From assembly GCA_027603945.1 (NCBI GenBank), contig JADIIU010000211.1, positions 1-14,081 on the forward strand: a DNA stretch of 14,081 bases, written 5' to 3'. Shown one piece after another: positions 1-8,285 of this stretch (positions are counted from its first letter, which is position 1; every line of letters starts with the position of its first letter). Source of the stretch: Terramyces sp. JEL0728 (taxonomy: Eukaryota > Chytridiomycota > Chytridiomycetes > Rhizophydiales > Terramycetaceae). Below the pieces are notes generated by a model that saw only the letters and a list, made by a program, of their open reading frames with translations, did not search any database and was not told the origin of the DNA. A program made the position numbers and the translations under genes.

Positions 1-35
1 ACTGTATGGATCCAAGCGGTCAATATAGAAATATT

Positions 36-41
36 TTTATT
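36..41 (-). terminator. AATAAA polyadenylation-like signal of F-box/LRR copy 1
   Basis: Reads AATAAA on the minus strand, starting 8 nt past the TAA stop. Very short stop-to-signal spacing also occurs at several other genes in this window. Confidence 0.45.
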
Positions 42-48
42 AAAACAA

Positions 49-1491
49 TTACAGTGCTACTGCAAGCTTGATATTTCCTTCCAATAATAACCTGATTTCT
101 TTCCTTGTTTGTTCACATAGAACTTTACTTTCTATAGTATTTTCAAACCCTAGAAACTGCAAATTGGATTCCTTTACTGCTTCCACAAATTCTAGTATCC
201 CCTCAGCTGTAAACTTGTTGTTGTTCAAAACCAGCTTTCTGATTTTTGTTGATTTCATAGCTGGGATAAAAGCATGCAGTGTATCGTCCTTCAAGTTAGA
301 ACCCATAATAGACAATGATTTTATGCTTGTTGTTTTCAAAAACGGGGTAATATTGTCGACTTGGCCAACCATGCCTGCAACAAAACACACATGTTTAATT
401 TTTGTATTTTTGATAGATGAAATGATTCGGACAACATCAAAGCAGCCTCCCAGGGAAAATGCTTTCGTTGACAGGACATTAATATACTTGCAGATCAAAT
501 CATCTCTATTGGTTCCGAATGGACTTCCGTGCAACTTGAATAATTCCAGTGGATTATCTTTTACACCTTTGAGCAATTGTTCCAGAATATTTGATGTACA
601 TTCTACCTCTAATCTCTTGAAATTTGAGTCTGCTAGTCGATCAAGTACAATTTGCAAAAGCTCTGGACGTGGAATAACAAGTTTCCTTGTTTCGAGTGTT
701 GCAATAGGCAAGTATCGATATAGAACTTGCAAGTGTTGATCGAATACCTGAAAATTAAATTGTATATTGTAATATCTGATGTTCGATCCTTTCATTGCCA
801 GAAAGAAGTCTTGAAGGTCTCTGGGTGATAAACGGTGGAATGGAAATCTAAAATCAGCAATGTTGGTTTGTGGTAATGTTTTGGTTAACGCTTGAATTGC
901 TGCACCTGAAAAATCACCTTTTGAAAGATCCAAAGTCGTTAACGATGAACCAGGCAGGACTCTGGCAAAGTTCAATACATCTTGATCTGTTAGATGGCAA
1001 AAGCACATTACCAGCGAGTTTAATTTTGTATCTCTTACAATTTCAGCCAACCTATTTATCATTACCTGGTCCATATCGTATAATACAGTGATTTCATCAA
1101 TACCCTGCAGATTCGCCAAATCATCAACTGAAGATTTTTGATCTATCCATAATTTACGTTTTTCTGTGGAAGGTAGAAATTGCGCTAGTTTATGGTAAAT
1201 TGAGGCATAAATCGACACTATGCGAAATCTAAATCCGCAACGTTGCATTTCTTGCAACTCTAGATAAAACTTTTGTAAATTTTCTGCTCTGAATTTAGTT
1301 GTTTCCGTAACATGCAAGTCGGGCCAAAACTTTGATTTTGTAGTGAAATGAAATACTCTGGCTATTGCTCGGAATGGAGATAGCAATTCGAAATAGAATT
1401 TGTTAACAAGTGCAAGATTAAGGATATCGTTGCCGGTTATATGATTTATTATTGCGTGGTGAATTTCAAGTGGGAACTTTTCCAAGTCCAT
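49..1491 (-). CDS. F-box/leucine-rich-repeat protein, copy 1 (480 aa)
   Basis: A single uninterrupted frame from ATG at 1491 to TAA at 49. Residues 4-45 look like an F-box: FPLEIHHAIINHI, then DILNLALVNKFYFELLSPFR. A family-specific linker follows, with FWPDL near residue 56 and CGFRFRIVSIY near 85-95, also seen in the neighbouring copies. Degenerate RNase-inhibitor-like leucine-rich repeats occupy roughly residues 130-465; the clearest are LTTLDLSKGDFS (about 184-195) and IRKLVLNNNKFTAEGILEF near the C-terminus. F-box proteins of this layout usually bind Skp1 through the F-box and recruit substrates to an SCF ubiquitin ligase through the LRRs; that role and the substrate are inferred here. 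It is the most downstream member of a minus-strand tandem array. No intron is needed. The family is clear; the precise function is unknown. Confidence 0.88.
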   Translation of the reverse strand: MDLEKFPLEIHHAIINHITGNDILNLALVNKFYFELLSPFRAIARVFHFTTKSKFWPDLHVTETTKFRAENLQKFYLELQEMQRCGFRFRIVSIYASIYHKLAQFLPSTEKRKLWIDQKSSVDDLANLQGIDEITVLYDMDQVMINRLAEIVRDTKLNSLVMCFCHLTDQDVLNFARVLPGSSLTTLDLSKGDFSGAAIQALTKTLPQTNIADFRFPFHRLSPRDLQDFFLAMKGSNIRYYNIQFNFQVFDQHLQVLYRYLPIATLETRKLVIPRPELLQIVLDRLADSNFKRLEVECTSNILEQLLKGVKDNPLELFKLHGSPFGTNRDDLICKYINVLSTKAFSLGGCFDVVRIISSIKNTKIKHVCFVAGMVGQVDNITPFLKTTSIKSLSIMGSNLKDDTLHAFIPAMKSTKIRKLVLNNNKFTAEGILEFVEAVKESNLQFLGFENTIESKVLCEQTRKEIRLLLEGNIKLAVAL

Positions 1492-1625
1492 TCAGATTCG
1501 GCAAGAAATAGCTGCAAATTGTGGTACTCATTTTTATGCAGCTGCGTTTGCCCAAGACTAATAGAACTAAATGACAAATATATTTCAGTGATTTCTTAGA
1601 TACTAGGCGATAGAAAATTCCAACG

Positions 1626-3185
1626 TTACATTATTTCTATACTATGTCTATCAACAATTTGCGGCATTGATGCACATACCTTTAGATGATGGTTTCCTTC
1701 CAAAATCATCCCAATTCTTTTAAACAGTCGCTTCTCCTTTCTGTACTGTCCTGGTGAAGACGGCAAAACCAATTTGCATAGTTTTGCTTTCTTTATCCCA
1801 TCCACAAACCCAAGGATTCCTTCCTCTGTAAAATTGTTATTTCCAGTCAAATCCAAAGTCCTTAATTTGGAGCAGTTAATGGCGGGGACCAGACATTCCA
1901 GAGCTGTATCATTCAATGTGGGTAAATTCAGAGATAGCGAAATCAAGTTGGAGGTGGGAAGCAAACGGGCAACCGTTGTTAAATCGAAATCAACTATCGA
2001 AATCACTGTTATCGAAAAACACTTGATGTTTGGATTTTCAGATATTTTTTGAAATAGCAGGGATAATTCACGAGTATCTATTTTTTTCAGCTGCAATGCC
2101 AGTTCATCCACAGTAAGATACTTGGAATGATTTGCCAATGAATGCACAAACTCTTCTGTATAATTTGCACTATAATTTAATGTCAACGATTCGAGGGTGG
2201 ATCCAATAGCAGACAAAAAACAAGACAGCATCAGGTGTGGAAGTGTAATTTTCAGAGTTTTCAAACGTGACTTTTTGAAATTATCCCCAACCGTTGTTGA
2301 AATTGAAATACTTTGTAGGTCTGAAATCAAGTAGCCTTGAACGTTCAATATCGCCACCTTTGAGTGTGCAATTGCTTTTGAGAGATTTTCCAGTCCAGTA
2401 TATGTAAATTGATTGTATTGCAAGTTCAAATAATTTAAATTGGACCCTCCCAATACATTCGCTATTCTTTCCAGTCCAATATCTGTGATATGATTATAAG
2501 ATAAATCCAAAAAAGCAATTTTACTTTTCCAAATCAGCTGAGAAATGACTGTCATTGAATCATCGTCCAGCTGGCAGCTTAATAAAGTAATCGATGAGAC
2601 TGATGATAGTTGGATATATTCTGCAAAAGCAGCAAGATTTTCAACTGGATGTTGTAAAAATCGAATGCGCGATATTTTGGTCTGTGCCAATATTTTCCAC
2701 ATCTTTAATCCATTGTAGAGAACATTATCGTATATGATTAGTGTTTTGAGTCTCGGCATATTTAAAAGATCGTAAAATCCATCACTTTCATTCACGATTA
2801 ACGTGTTTACATCAATAAGATCGCCAACTAACGCTGTAACTCCAGGGGTATCTTTAAATACAAGGTTCTTTGTTGGGGGCAAGTCATTTTTGAAGTCGCG
2901 ATAAGATATAGAATCCAGCATAATTACTTCAAACTGAAATGGGCAGCTTCGTAGCTTTTCAAGCTGAGCTGTCGATTCCAATTTCGTCCCATTCCTTGTA
3001 TATTCACTGATCTCTATATTTGGCCATATATTTGCTTGATTCTGATTTGTCAACAAATTCGATAGCATTCGAAATGGTTCCAACAAAGCATAAAAATACT
3101 TGTTTGTAAGTGAAAGAAATAGTAGATCTGCCCCGTCCAATCTAATTATGACTGCCTGGTGTAAATCAAAAGGAAGCTTGTCCAT
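1626..3185 (-). CDS. F-box/leucine-rich-repeat protein, copy 2 (519 aa)
   Basis: Open from ATG at 3185 to TAA at 1626. The N-terminal F-box-like segment (about residues 3-45) reads LPFDLHQAVIIRL, then LLFLSLTNKYFYALLEPFR. The linker has NIWPNIEISEYT at about 52-63 and CPFQFEVIML at about 81-90, matching the other copies. The cleanest RNase-inhibitor-type repeats are at about 222-275 (IAFLDLSYNHITDIGLERIA, then LNYLNLQYNQFTYTGLENL), with another pair near 425-485 (LRTLDLTGNNNFTEEGIL). It is probably an SCF-type substrate receptor (inferred). It ends with about 20 residues (VCASMPQIVDRHSIEIM) that the other copies lack; these stop soon after a residue matching their LKV or KLAV ends, so stop-codon drift is a plausible source. 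The gap to copy 1 is 134 nt and to copy 3 is 429 nt. Confidence 0.88.
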   Translation of the reverse strand: MDKLPFDLHQAVIIRLDGADLLFLSLTNKYFYALLEPFRMLSNLLTNQNQANIWPNIEISEYTRNGTKLESTAQLEKLRSCPFQFEVIMLDSISYRDFKNDLPPTKNLVFKDTPGVTALVGDLIDVNTLIVNESDGFYDLLNMPRLKTLIIYDNVLYNGLKMWKILAQTKISRIRFLQHPVENLAAFAEYIQLSSVSSITLLSCQLDDDSMTVISQLIWKSKIAFLDLSYNHITDIGLERIANVLGGSNLNYLNLQYNQFTYTGLENLSKAIAHSKVAILNVQGYLISDLQSISISTTVGDNFKKSRLKTLKITLPHLMLSCFLSAIGSTLESLTLNYSANYTEEFVHSLANHSKYLTVDELALQLKKIDTRELSLLFQKISENPNIKCFSITVISIVDFDLTTVARLLPTSNLISLSLNLPTLNDTALECLVPAINCSKLRTLDLTGNNNFTEEGILGFVDGIKKAKLCKLVLPSSPGQYRKEKRLFKRIGMILEGNHHLKVCASMPQIVDRHSIEIM

Positions 3186-3614
3186 TGCTTTGCATGCAGA
3201 TTACCCTTGAAAAATTTGGATTACTTTATAATTCTTTTTGGTCGTTCTTCAAGCCGGTTTTAATATTGCAGTACTTTACATGAAAGGGCTGCAATATCTA
3301 TCTCTATCGGTTAACTCGTAATTATCGATATGCCAACCACTTTGACATTGGTAAAATTCAAAAATAACAGTAATCTATTGACAAACTTCATAGTGTTGAT
3401 CCCGCGGGCAGGATACGCAGCTGATTACAATTCAACCACAAGCCTGCTTCTGGCCAGCATTTTCTCCAAATCAAGGTCTTGACAGGCGATTTGATTGTAA
3501 CTATACTAGCAGATCAAATACTTGCATAAACGAGATTCAGAATATTTGGAAATATGAATGGCATTTTATTGCTTGGTCGAGGAATGATATATACACCAAG
3601 GATACACTCCAGTC
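3186..3614. other. Intergenic region between F-box/LRR copies 2 and 3
   Basis: 429 nt holding the 3' end of copy 3 and the upstream region of copy 2. An AATAAA on the minus strand lies at 3565-3570, about 45 nt past the stop of copy 3. A 9-bp perfect inverted repeat (ATATTGCAG at 3263-3271, CTGCAATAT at 3289-3297) and a GC palindrome CCCGCGGG at 3401-3408 stand out in the AT-rich background. I see no credible gene. Confidence 0.6.
3263..3297. repeat. 9-bp inverted repeat upstream of F-box/LRR copy 2
   Basis: The arms 3263-3271 (ATATTGCAG) and 3289-3297 (CTGCAATAT) are exact inverse complements with a 17-nt spacer. They lie 78-112 nt upstream of the ATG at 3185. It could be a protein-binding site; a regulatory role is unproven. 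Confidence 0.4.
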
Positions 3615-5045
3615 TTATCCATAGATATTCAGGGATCGGTTATCTGTTTTGATATCCGCGGTTTTTCCGTCTATCAGAGATCCCTGCACATTGATAGTAT
3701 CCAAGCTGGAGTACTTGACACTGTCAGCAAAATTTTGGACACCTAGAATTGTAAAAGTATTTCGTGTAAAATCCAGGAACCGCATTCTAGCATCCTTGAT
3801 TCCTTTTTGGATATCAAAGAGAAATTCATCATCCAAGGTACAATTCCTTAGTGTAATGTACTCTAAATTAGTATGCACGAAATGGTTTCCTATTTGACCA
3901 TCAATTTGGCCAACTGACTTGCCATCAATGTGAATTTCGGTTAATTTACTTTCTTGCCCGATATTACTAAACAGGAGTAGAGATGCTGACTTGCTAATTG
4001 CGCAATTATCAAAATTGAGAGTCCGGATTGGAAGTTTATCAATATACTTTGATAAAATCGAGCAACTCTCATCATCAAATAACATATCATCTCCTCCTAA
4101 AGAAAGCGATTCCACTTTTGAAAAACACACAGCGTTCAAAATATCATCCATGAATGCTGGAAGAATGTCGACATCCATTTTTATAAGATTAGATTTGCTG
4201 ATAGCACCTGATAATGCACTCGCAATGATTTCAGTATCTATTGTACAATAAAGCTCTTGGATTTGAGTGTAGGCTAAATTCTCGTATAGTACATGATACT
4301 CCTCCATCTCAATTTCATTTGCGTCTATTGAAAAGTGTTGAATTTTTGAAAACTGTAGATTTGTAGCCAACTCTTGTAATCCAACAACTGTAACATCGTT
4401 ATAATTCAATTCTAGTTTGATCAAAGAGCTGCCTGGGATATAAATTGCGATTTCTTTTGCTGCATTATCCGTTAAATTGTTTCCGATAAGCGTCAATTCA
4501 GTAAGACACGTTTTCGATATCCCAGACAACACTTGGCTAACTGTCGAATCTCCTACTTCACACGAATATATATATAAACTGGAAATTTGCTTTAAATCTA
4601 CCATTTCAAGGACCTTTGAACAAGCTGGTTGGTTTTGGACAATTCTAAGCTGATCGACGAACGGTATACAAGAAAGACTATCCAAGTCAGCAGCAGTGGA
4701 ATGTTGGTTGATTTCCAGCAACACCGAGTCTGGTGGTGGAATTTTGAATGGCTGCTTTGAAAAGTCTGGCAAAATTACCCTTACAAATGTAAATTTAAAG
4801 ATCCAGTCAATAGAATTTAATTGCTGGATAACTGATTGGCGAATATTCTGTCTAATTGTATTATCGGACAACAGCAAATGTGGGAAACTTAGCCAGTGAT
4901 TGTGCAAACAGCATCCGAGTAATCTGAATTCTTGTAGAAAATTGTAAAAGTACTTGTTGGTCTGCGATAGGTACAGTATATTTGTTCCTCTGAGGGAATA
5001 AATAATCCTGATCAGAATATCAGTCGGAAGCGAACAAAGATTCAT
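3615..5045 (-). CDS. F-box/leucine-rich-repeat protein, copy 3 (476 aa)
   Basis: Open from ATG at 5045 to TAA at 3615. The F-box-like N-terminus (about 4-45) reads LPTDILIRIIYSL, then ILYLSQTNKYFYNFLQEFR. The usual linker IWP motif is replaced by LSFPHLLLSD, so this copy has diverged more in the linker. The repeats are clearest at about residues 178-255: LTELTLIGNNLTDNAAKEIA, LIKLELNYNDVTVVGLQELA, then a weaker unit with HFSIDANEIEMEEYHVLY. C-terminal repeats include LEYITLRNCTLDDEFLFDI and MRFLDFTRNTFTILGVQNF. Like its neighbours it is a candidate SCF substrate receptor. No intron is needed. The intergenic gap to copy 4 is 111 nt, and the four array members all face the same way, as expected from tandem duplication. 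Confidence 0.88.
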   Translation of the reverse strand: MNLCSLPTDILIRIIYSLRGTNILYLSQTNKYFYNFLQEFRLLGCCLHNHWLSFPHLLLSDNTIRQNIRQSVIQQLNSIDWIFKFTFVRVILPDFSKQPFKIPPPDSVLLEINQHSTAADLDSLSCIPFVDQLRIVQNQPACSKVLEMVDLKQISSLYIYSCEVGDSTVSQVLSGISKTCLTELTLIGNNLTDNAAKEIAIYIPGSSLIKLELNYNDVTVVGLQELATNLQFSKIQHFSIDANEIEMEEYHVLYENLAYTQIQELYCTIDTEIIASALSGAISKSNLIKMDVDILPAFMDDILNAVCFSKVESLSLGGDDMLFDDESCSILSKYIDKLPIRTLNFDNCAISKSASLLLFSNIGQESKLTEIHIDGKSVGQIDGQIGNHFVHTNLEYITLRNCTLDDEFLFDIQKGIKDARMRFLDFTRNTFTILGVQNFADSVKYSSLDTINVQGSLIDGKTADIKTDNRSLNIYG

Positions 5046-5156
5046 TTAAATTTTGTGGATTAAAATTGCATTTACTTTACAAACATTAAGATACCATCAA
5101 TATCTAAATTTATAATATATATTTTCATTCTAAAAAGTTGTGTGATCGTAGGATCT

Positions 5157-6511
5157 TTAGAGCTTGATTTCTTTTAATTTCGAACATTGGATAGCGGTAA
5201 TAAACTGTTCTTTTCCCAAGGTGGTGAATTCATTCCACAAAAGATCCAGCCTTTCTAGGCAACTTATCTTTACAGGTTCAATCATGTTGTAAAGGAACTC
5301 GTCCGTCAATTCACATCCCCATAAAGTTAAGGATTTCAAAGGGGATTTCCACAAGTAGCTTGAAATATCCGGAAGCGTATTGTAAGTGATCTTCAAGGAT
5401 CGAACATTGGATTTGTGCGTAATGCTTTGAAATACCTGCTCTGATATTTCTTTGGATATCACACAGTCGTACAGATTCAGTTCTCTGATTGGTAACCTCT
5501 CCACATATTTCACAAGAATTCTAGCACATTGATCGTCAAAGGCGGGCGATACATCCTCAAACCCGTCCAACTGTCCGTAGAATGAAAGAATTTGCAATTT
5601 ACTTTTTGTTACTGCATCCAACAGACTTTCCAAATACTCACATTTAATTTCTAGCTCGAGTTTAGTGAGATTTCCCAGGCTGTTGTTTAATGCTTCTGAA
5701 ATCACCAAAGTCATCACAACTGCGTGCAATTCTTTGATTTTGCTGTGACCCAGGCCTTCAAACAGTATAGTATATCCATCATTTTCAATACAGTTTTCAT
5801 ATATATTCAATTTTTGTAGTTTACAATTTGGTAGTTGCTTTACAATATATTTCAATCCTACGACGGATATTTTGTTCTGAAATAAATCCAGATGTATCAA
5901 ATTGCTTTTTGCTAGCATATTCGCAATCGCTATTGCTCCATCGTCTGTTATTCCGTTATTTGGTATAAGCAATATCGCAAGTGTTTCCATAGACAAATAC
6001 TCCACAAATTGAATTATCTGATCCCCCAAATTACATTTATCCAATGACAATTGCTCCAGTCGCAGCTGTCTAATATTTCGGAGTAAATCCATGTCAATCA
6101 GCGAGGTTTAAGATTAACGCTGGTGATCCTCTTGACATTGAATATCCGTTCAAAATCGCTATTCGGCAGTAACTTTCCTTCTATTGAAACTTGAGCAGCC
6201 CGTGGAATATTGTAATTTAATTTTTGACAGACCATTGGCGATATAATGATTTTATGAAAATTAAATCTGCAATCCGCTAGATTGTGCATAGTCGGAGAAG
6301 TGATTTCCCTTTTCAGTACAAACGCTGTCAATTGAAGTACTGGCCAGATATCCTTTCGGGATCCCACCATCATTAACGAGGATATCAGTCTGAATGGCGA
6401 GAGAAACTGGTAAAAGTGTCGGCTAGTCAGTGAGAGCCTGAGAACATCTATTCCTGAAATGTAATTTAGAATCAAATGGTGAATTTCAGCTGGCAACGAA
6501 TCTAATTTCAT
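5157..6511 (-). pseudogene. F-box/LRR copy 4, split by a frameshift
   Basis: Two adjoining minus-strand frames together make one family member of about 450 aa. The 5' part (6511 to 6098, 137 aa) has the F-box-like MKLDSLPAEIHHLILNYI, then LSLTSRHFYQFLSPFR, and the linker DIWPVLQLTA and CRFNFHKIII; it ends at TGA 6098-6100. The 3' part (to TAA at 5157) carries the LRRs, for example LRLEQLSLDKCNLGDQII and LIHLDLFQNKISVVGLKYIV. The frames overlap only between a TAA at 6108-6110 and that TGA, so a one-base loss (or an equivalent indel) must lie there. With it repaired, the spacing from FNVKRI to CNLGD is about 40 residues, against 41 and 42 in copies 3 and 5. I chose 6511 as start because it aligns with the other copies; an in-frame ATG at 6631 would add 40 unrelated hydrophobic residues. 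It is either a young pseudogene or an assembly error. Confidence 0.8.
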
Positions 6512-6627
6512 GAAAGCTGGTAATTTTGGTTGAAAAATAATTTTCGGTAAACAAAGCAAAAGTAACCAAAAGTAACTTGTTTGGAGATGCTTTTCATCTT
6601 TAAAATTATAAAAAGTTCGGCTAGGCG

Positions 6628-6888
6628 TCATTTGGATTTCTCCACTGTTCTGGCAAATCGATAGATTGCATCCTTTGTGAAATAGGGTTTCCCAGGTTAT
6701 AGCTTTTCTAACGACGAGCCATTTATCCCATCAACCAACCCGTCAAGTGATTCGTCATTCAAATTGAAGCAGTTCAAGGTTAACCATGAATGATTTGATG
6801 GTTTTGCAGTTTTGAAACTAAAAGTTGAATGAAATATCCAAGTATGAAAAAACCATAACCAAAAGGCAACAGTTTCCTCCAACAGCAT
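6628..6888 (-). pseudogene. Relic C-terminal fragment of another F-box/LRR gene
   Basis: The frame from about 6888 down contains WLTLNCFNLNDESLDGL and VDGINGSSLEKL, which match the penultimate repeat of the family (for example LNDTALECLVPAINCSKLRTL in copy 2). It meets TAA at 6697-6699, yet the same frame continues past the stop as PGKPYFTKDAIYRF, ARTVEKSK to a TGA at 6628-6630. That matches the next repeat of the family (NNKFTAEGILEFVEAVKES in copy 1). Upstream residues (KPSNHSW) still resemble LPTSNLIS of copy 2; beyond them I see no F-box or linker. So this is an old, 5'-truncated copy with an in-frame stop, lying directly upstream of copy 4. Confidence 0.7.
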
Positions 6889-6938
6889 TCACCCCATCTT
6901 TCAATTTGCTAATTAAAATTCGTTAAATTAAAAAGTGG

Positions 6939-6944
6939 TTTATT
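6939..6944 (-). terminator. AATAAA polyadenylation-like signal of the F-BAR/SH3 gene
   Basis: AATAAA on the minus strand starts 3 nt beyond the TAG stop at 6948-6950. Confidence 0.45.
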
Positions 6945-6947
6945 GTT

Positions 6948-8253
6948 CTAACAAGGCTCAGTAAAATTGGAAGGGAACAATCCGCGTCTTCGTATTCCAT
7001 TCTCATATCCCAATCCTACAGTTAATAAAAATCACCTTCCCACCATCCATCCTCGTTCTTTGCAAGCACCGGAATTACATCATCTTTTACAATACTCAGT
7101 TCTTCCTTTGCTTGCGATTCATAACTGTACAAACATCGCACGTTAAACAAGATTTTAATATGATCTGTATCGTAAGGATCGTATTGGAATGTAGAATCCA
7201 TACGGGAATCTTCTTGTTCTTGCCTGATAATCTCTTCAAGCTTTGGGACTTTGGTGAACTGGAATTGTGGGGTAGAGTTGTTTAGGCTTGCACCAGAGCT
7301 GATTTGTGACGACATTTCACTTGGCATTCGATTATGTTTCGGATATGAAGCAGGACGAGGAATTTCAGTGCCTGTTGCACACTCATCGATAAATAATTGA
7401 ATATCAAAATCCAAATTACATTTTTCTAAAGCTACACGAATGTTTTCACAAGACTGGTTAGCAAATAGTTACTTCATCGTTGGATACACACACGCTTGAC
7501 AAGAAATTGGTGTAATTCCACACAGTTCCTCTGATAAAGTGAAACCGGTCTTGTTCAAGTTTTTGAAAATCCACACACGCAGCTAAAAAGTCTTGCTGCC
7601 AGTTGCTATGGGTCTCTTCTAATTTTAAACACGATTGCTCGTAATCCTGATCGCAAAATACGACTGTTTGTTTTAGTTTGTCCAACTTGACTCGAAGCTA
7701 AAATTAGCTGGAATTACTTTTTCGTTCTGTGGTTGAGTCTTTGCCAGTTGCTGCATTTGTAAATACTCTGCGGATTTCTGCTCATATTTTTCCTTGTTTT
7801 TCGTTACCAAAGTCTCTTGACTGCTTTTTTGTTGAATATTGCGTTCGTTTATCCGTTGGTGATTCTTTCTGATACTCGTTTGACTAGCAACAAACTCAAC
7901 CATTGGCCGTTCCAGTTTGACTTTAAGGTCTGAAGCAAGATCCAAGTGAGCTCGCGCGGTTTTTTCCAGTTCAATTCGAATAACATCAAGAGATTCGCGC
8001 AAAGTGCTATATTAATTATTATTACCCTATTTCATCCTTTGGCGAAAAGTTTTTAGCTAGTTTTGCTAATCTCTTTCCGTATTCTTCCTCAATCGCCGAA
8101 CGTTCTTTTAGTAGGACAGTAATTTCCTCAGAGACATGTTTCGATCTTTTCATCCTTTGGAGAAGCGCATCCCTACGTTAGTGATATTTACCATCCCTTG
8201 TCATCGTGTCCCCAGAAAGAGTTTGCAAATGTTTTTTCAGACACCATTTCCAT
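6948..8253 (-). CDS. F-BAR and SH3 domain protein, six exons (402 aa), Cdc15/Imp2/PSTPIP type
   Basis: Exons on the minus strand: 8192-8253, 8026-8172, 7718-8006, 7473-7697, 7036-7453 and 6948-7015. They sum to 1209 nt (403 codons, TAG stop), with splice phases 2, 2, 0, 0 and 1 all consistent. The N-terminus KTFANSFWGHDDKGW, DALLQRMKRSK, then ERSAIEEEYGKRLAKLAK is the start of an F-BAR domain, and GTLRESLDVIRIELEKT continues it. The F-BAR end is SCENIRVALEKCN, then TGTEIPRPASY, as in the Cdc15/Imp2/PSTPIP group. A C-terminal SH3 domain (about residues 345-400) has CLYSYESQAKEELS, EDGWWEG and GLFPSNFTE. Such proteins bend membranes and scaffold the cytokinetic ring or actin patches, the SH3 binding proline-rich partners. 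At 402 aa it is far shorter than yeast Cdc15 because the middle linker is short. The assignment within the F-BAR group is inferred. Confidence 0.9.
7016..7035 (-). other. Intron 5 of the F-BAR/SH3 gene, 20 nt
   Basis: GTGATTTTTATTAACTGTAG, phase 1. It joins EDGWWEG to the segment ending RRRGLFPSNFTE and so completes the SH3 domain. Without it the frame stops five codons into the intron. Branch-like TTAAC ends 5 nt before the 3' end. Confidence 0.86.
7454..7472 (-). other. Intron 4 of the F-BAR/SH3 gene, 19 nt
   Basis: GTAACTATTTGCTAACCAG, phase 0. It joins CVSNDE to SCENIRVALEKC, the conserved last helix of the F-BAR domain. CTAAC ends 3 nt before the 3' end. Confidence 0.9.
7698..7717 (-). 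other. Intron 3 of the F-BAR/SH3 gene, 20 nt
   Basis: GTAATTCCAGCTAATTTTAG, phase 0. It joins QPQNEK to LRVKLDKLKQ, continuing the coiled-coil register. Branch-like CTAAT ends 5 nt before the 3' end. Confidence 0.87.
8007..8025 (-). other. Intron 2 of the F-BAR/SH3 gene, 19 nt
   Basis: GTAATAATAATTAATATAG. It splits a Gly codon (phase 2) and creates KDEIGTLRESLDV, a characteristic F-BAR segment. Branch-like TTAAT ends 4 nt before the 3' end. Confidence 0.88.
8173..8191 (-). other. Intron 1 of the F-BAR/SH3 gene, 19 nt
   Basis: GTAAATATCACTAACGTAG. It splits the TGG codon of KGW (phase 2) and joins HDDKG to DALLQRMK, the expected F-BAR N-terminus. Branch-like CTAAC ends 4 nt before the 3' end. 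Confidence 0.88.
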
Positions 8254-8285
8254 TTACAAAGAGATTAGTTAAAAATTGCGCACGG

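Noticed and set aside
6060..6113. 53-nt GT-AG intron in F-box/LRR copy 4
   Set aside because: It would restore frame but shorten a spacer that is constant in the family, and its size and layout differ from the seven introns seen here.
6512..6631. Longer N-terminus for copy 4 from the ATG at 6631
   Set aside because: The extra 40 residues have no counterpart in the other copies; ATG 6511 aligns with their starts.
6697..6699. TAA read as glutamine (ciliate-like code), given the tiny introns
   Set aside because: TAA ends the intact copies at homologous positions, CAA and CAG are used freely for Gln, and the RTA1 and F-BAR genes point to a fungus.
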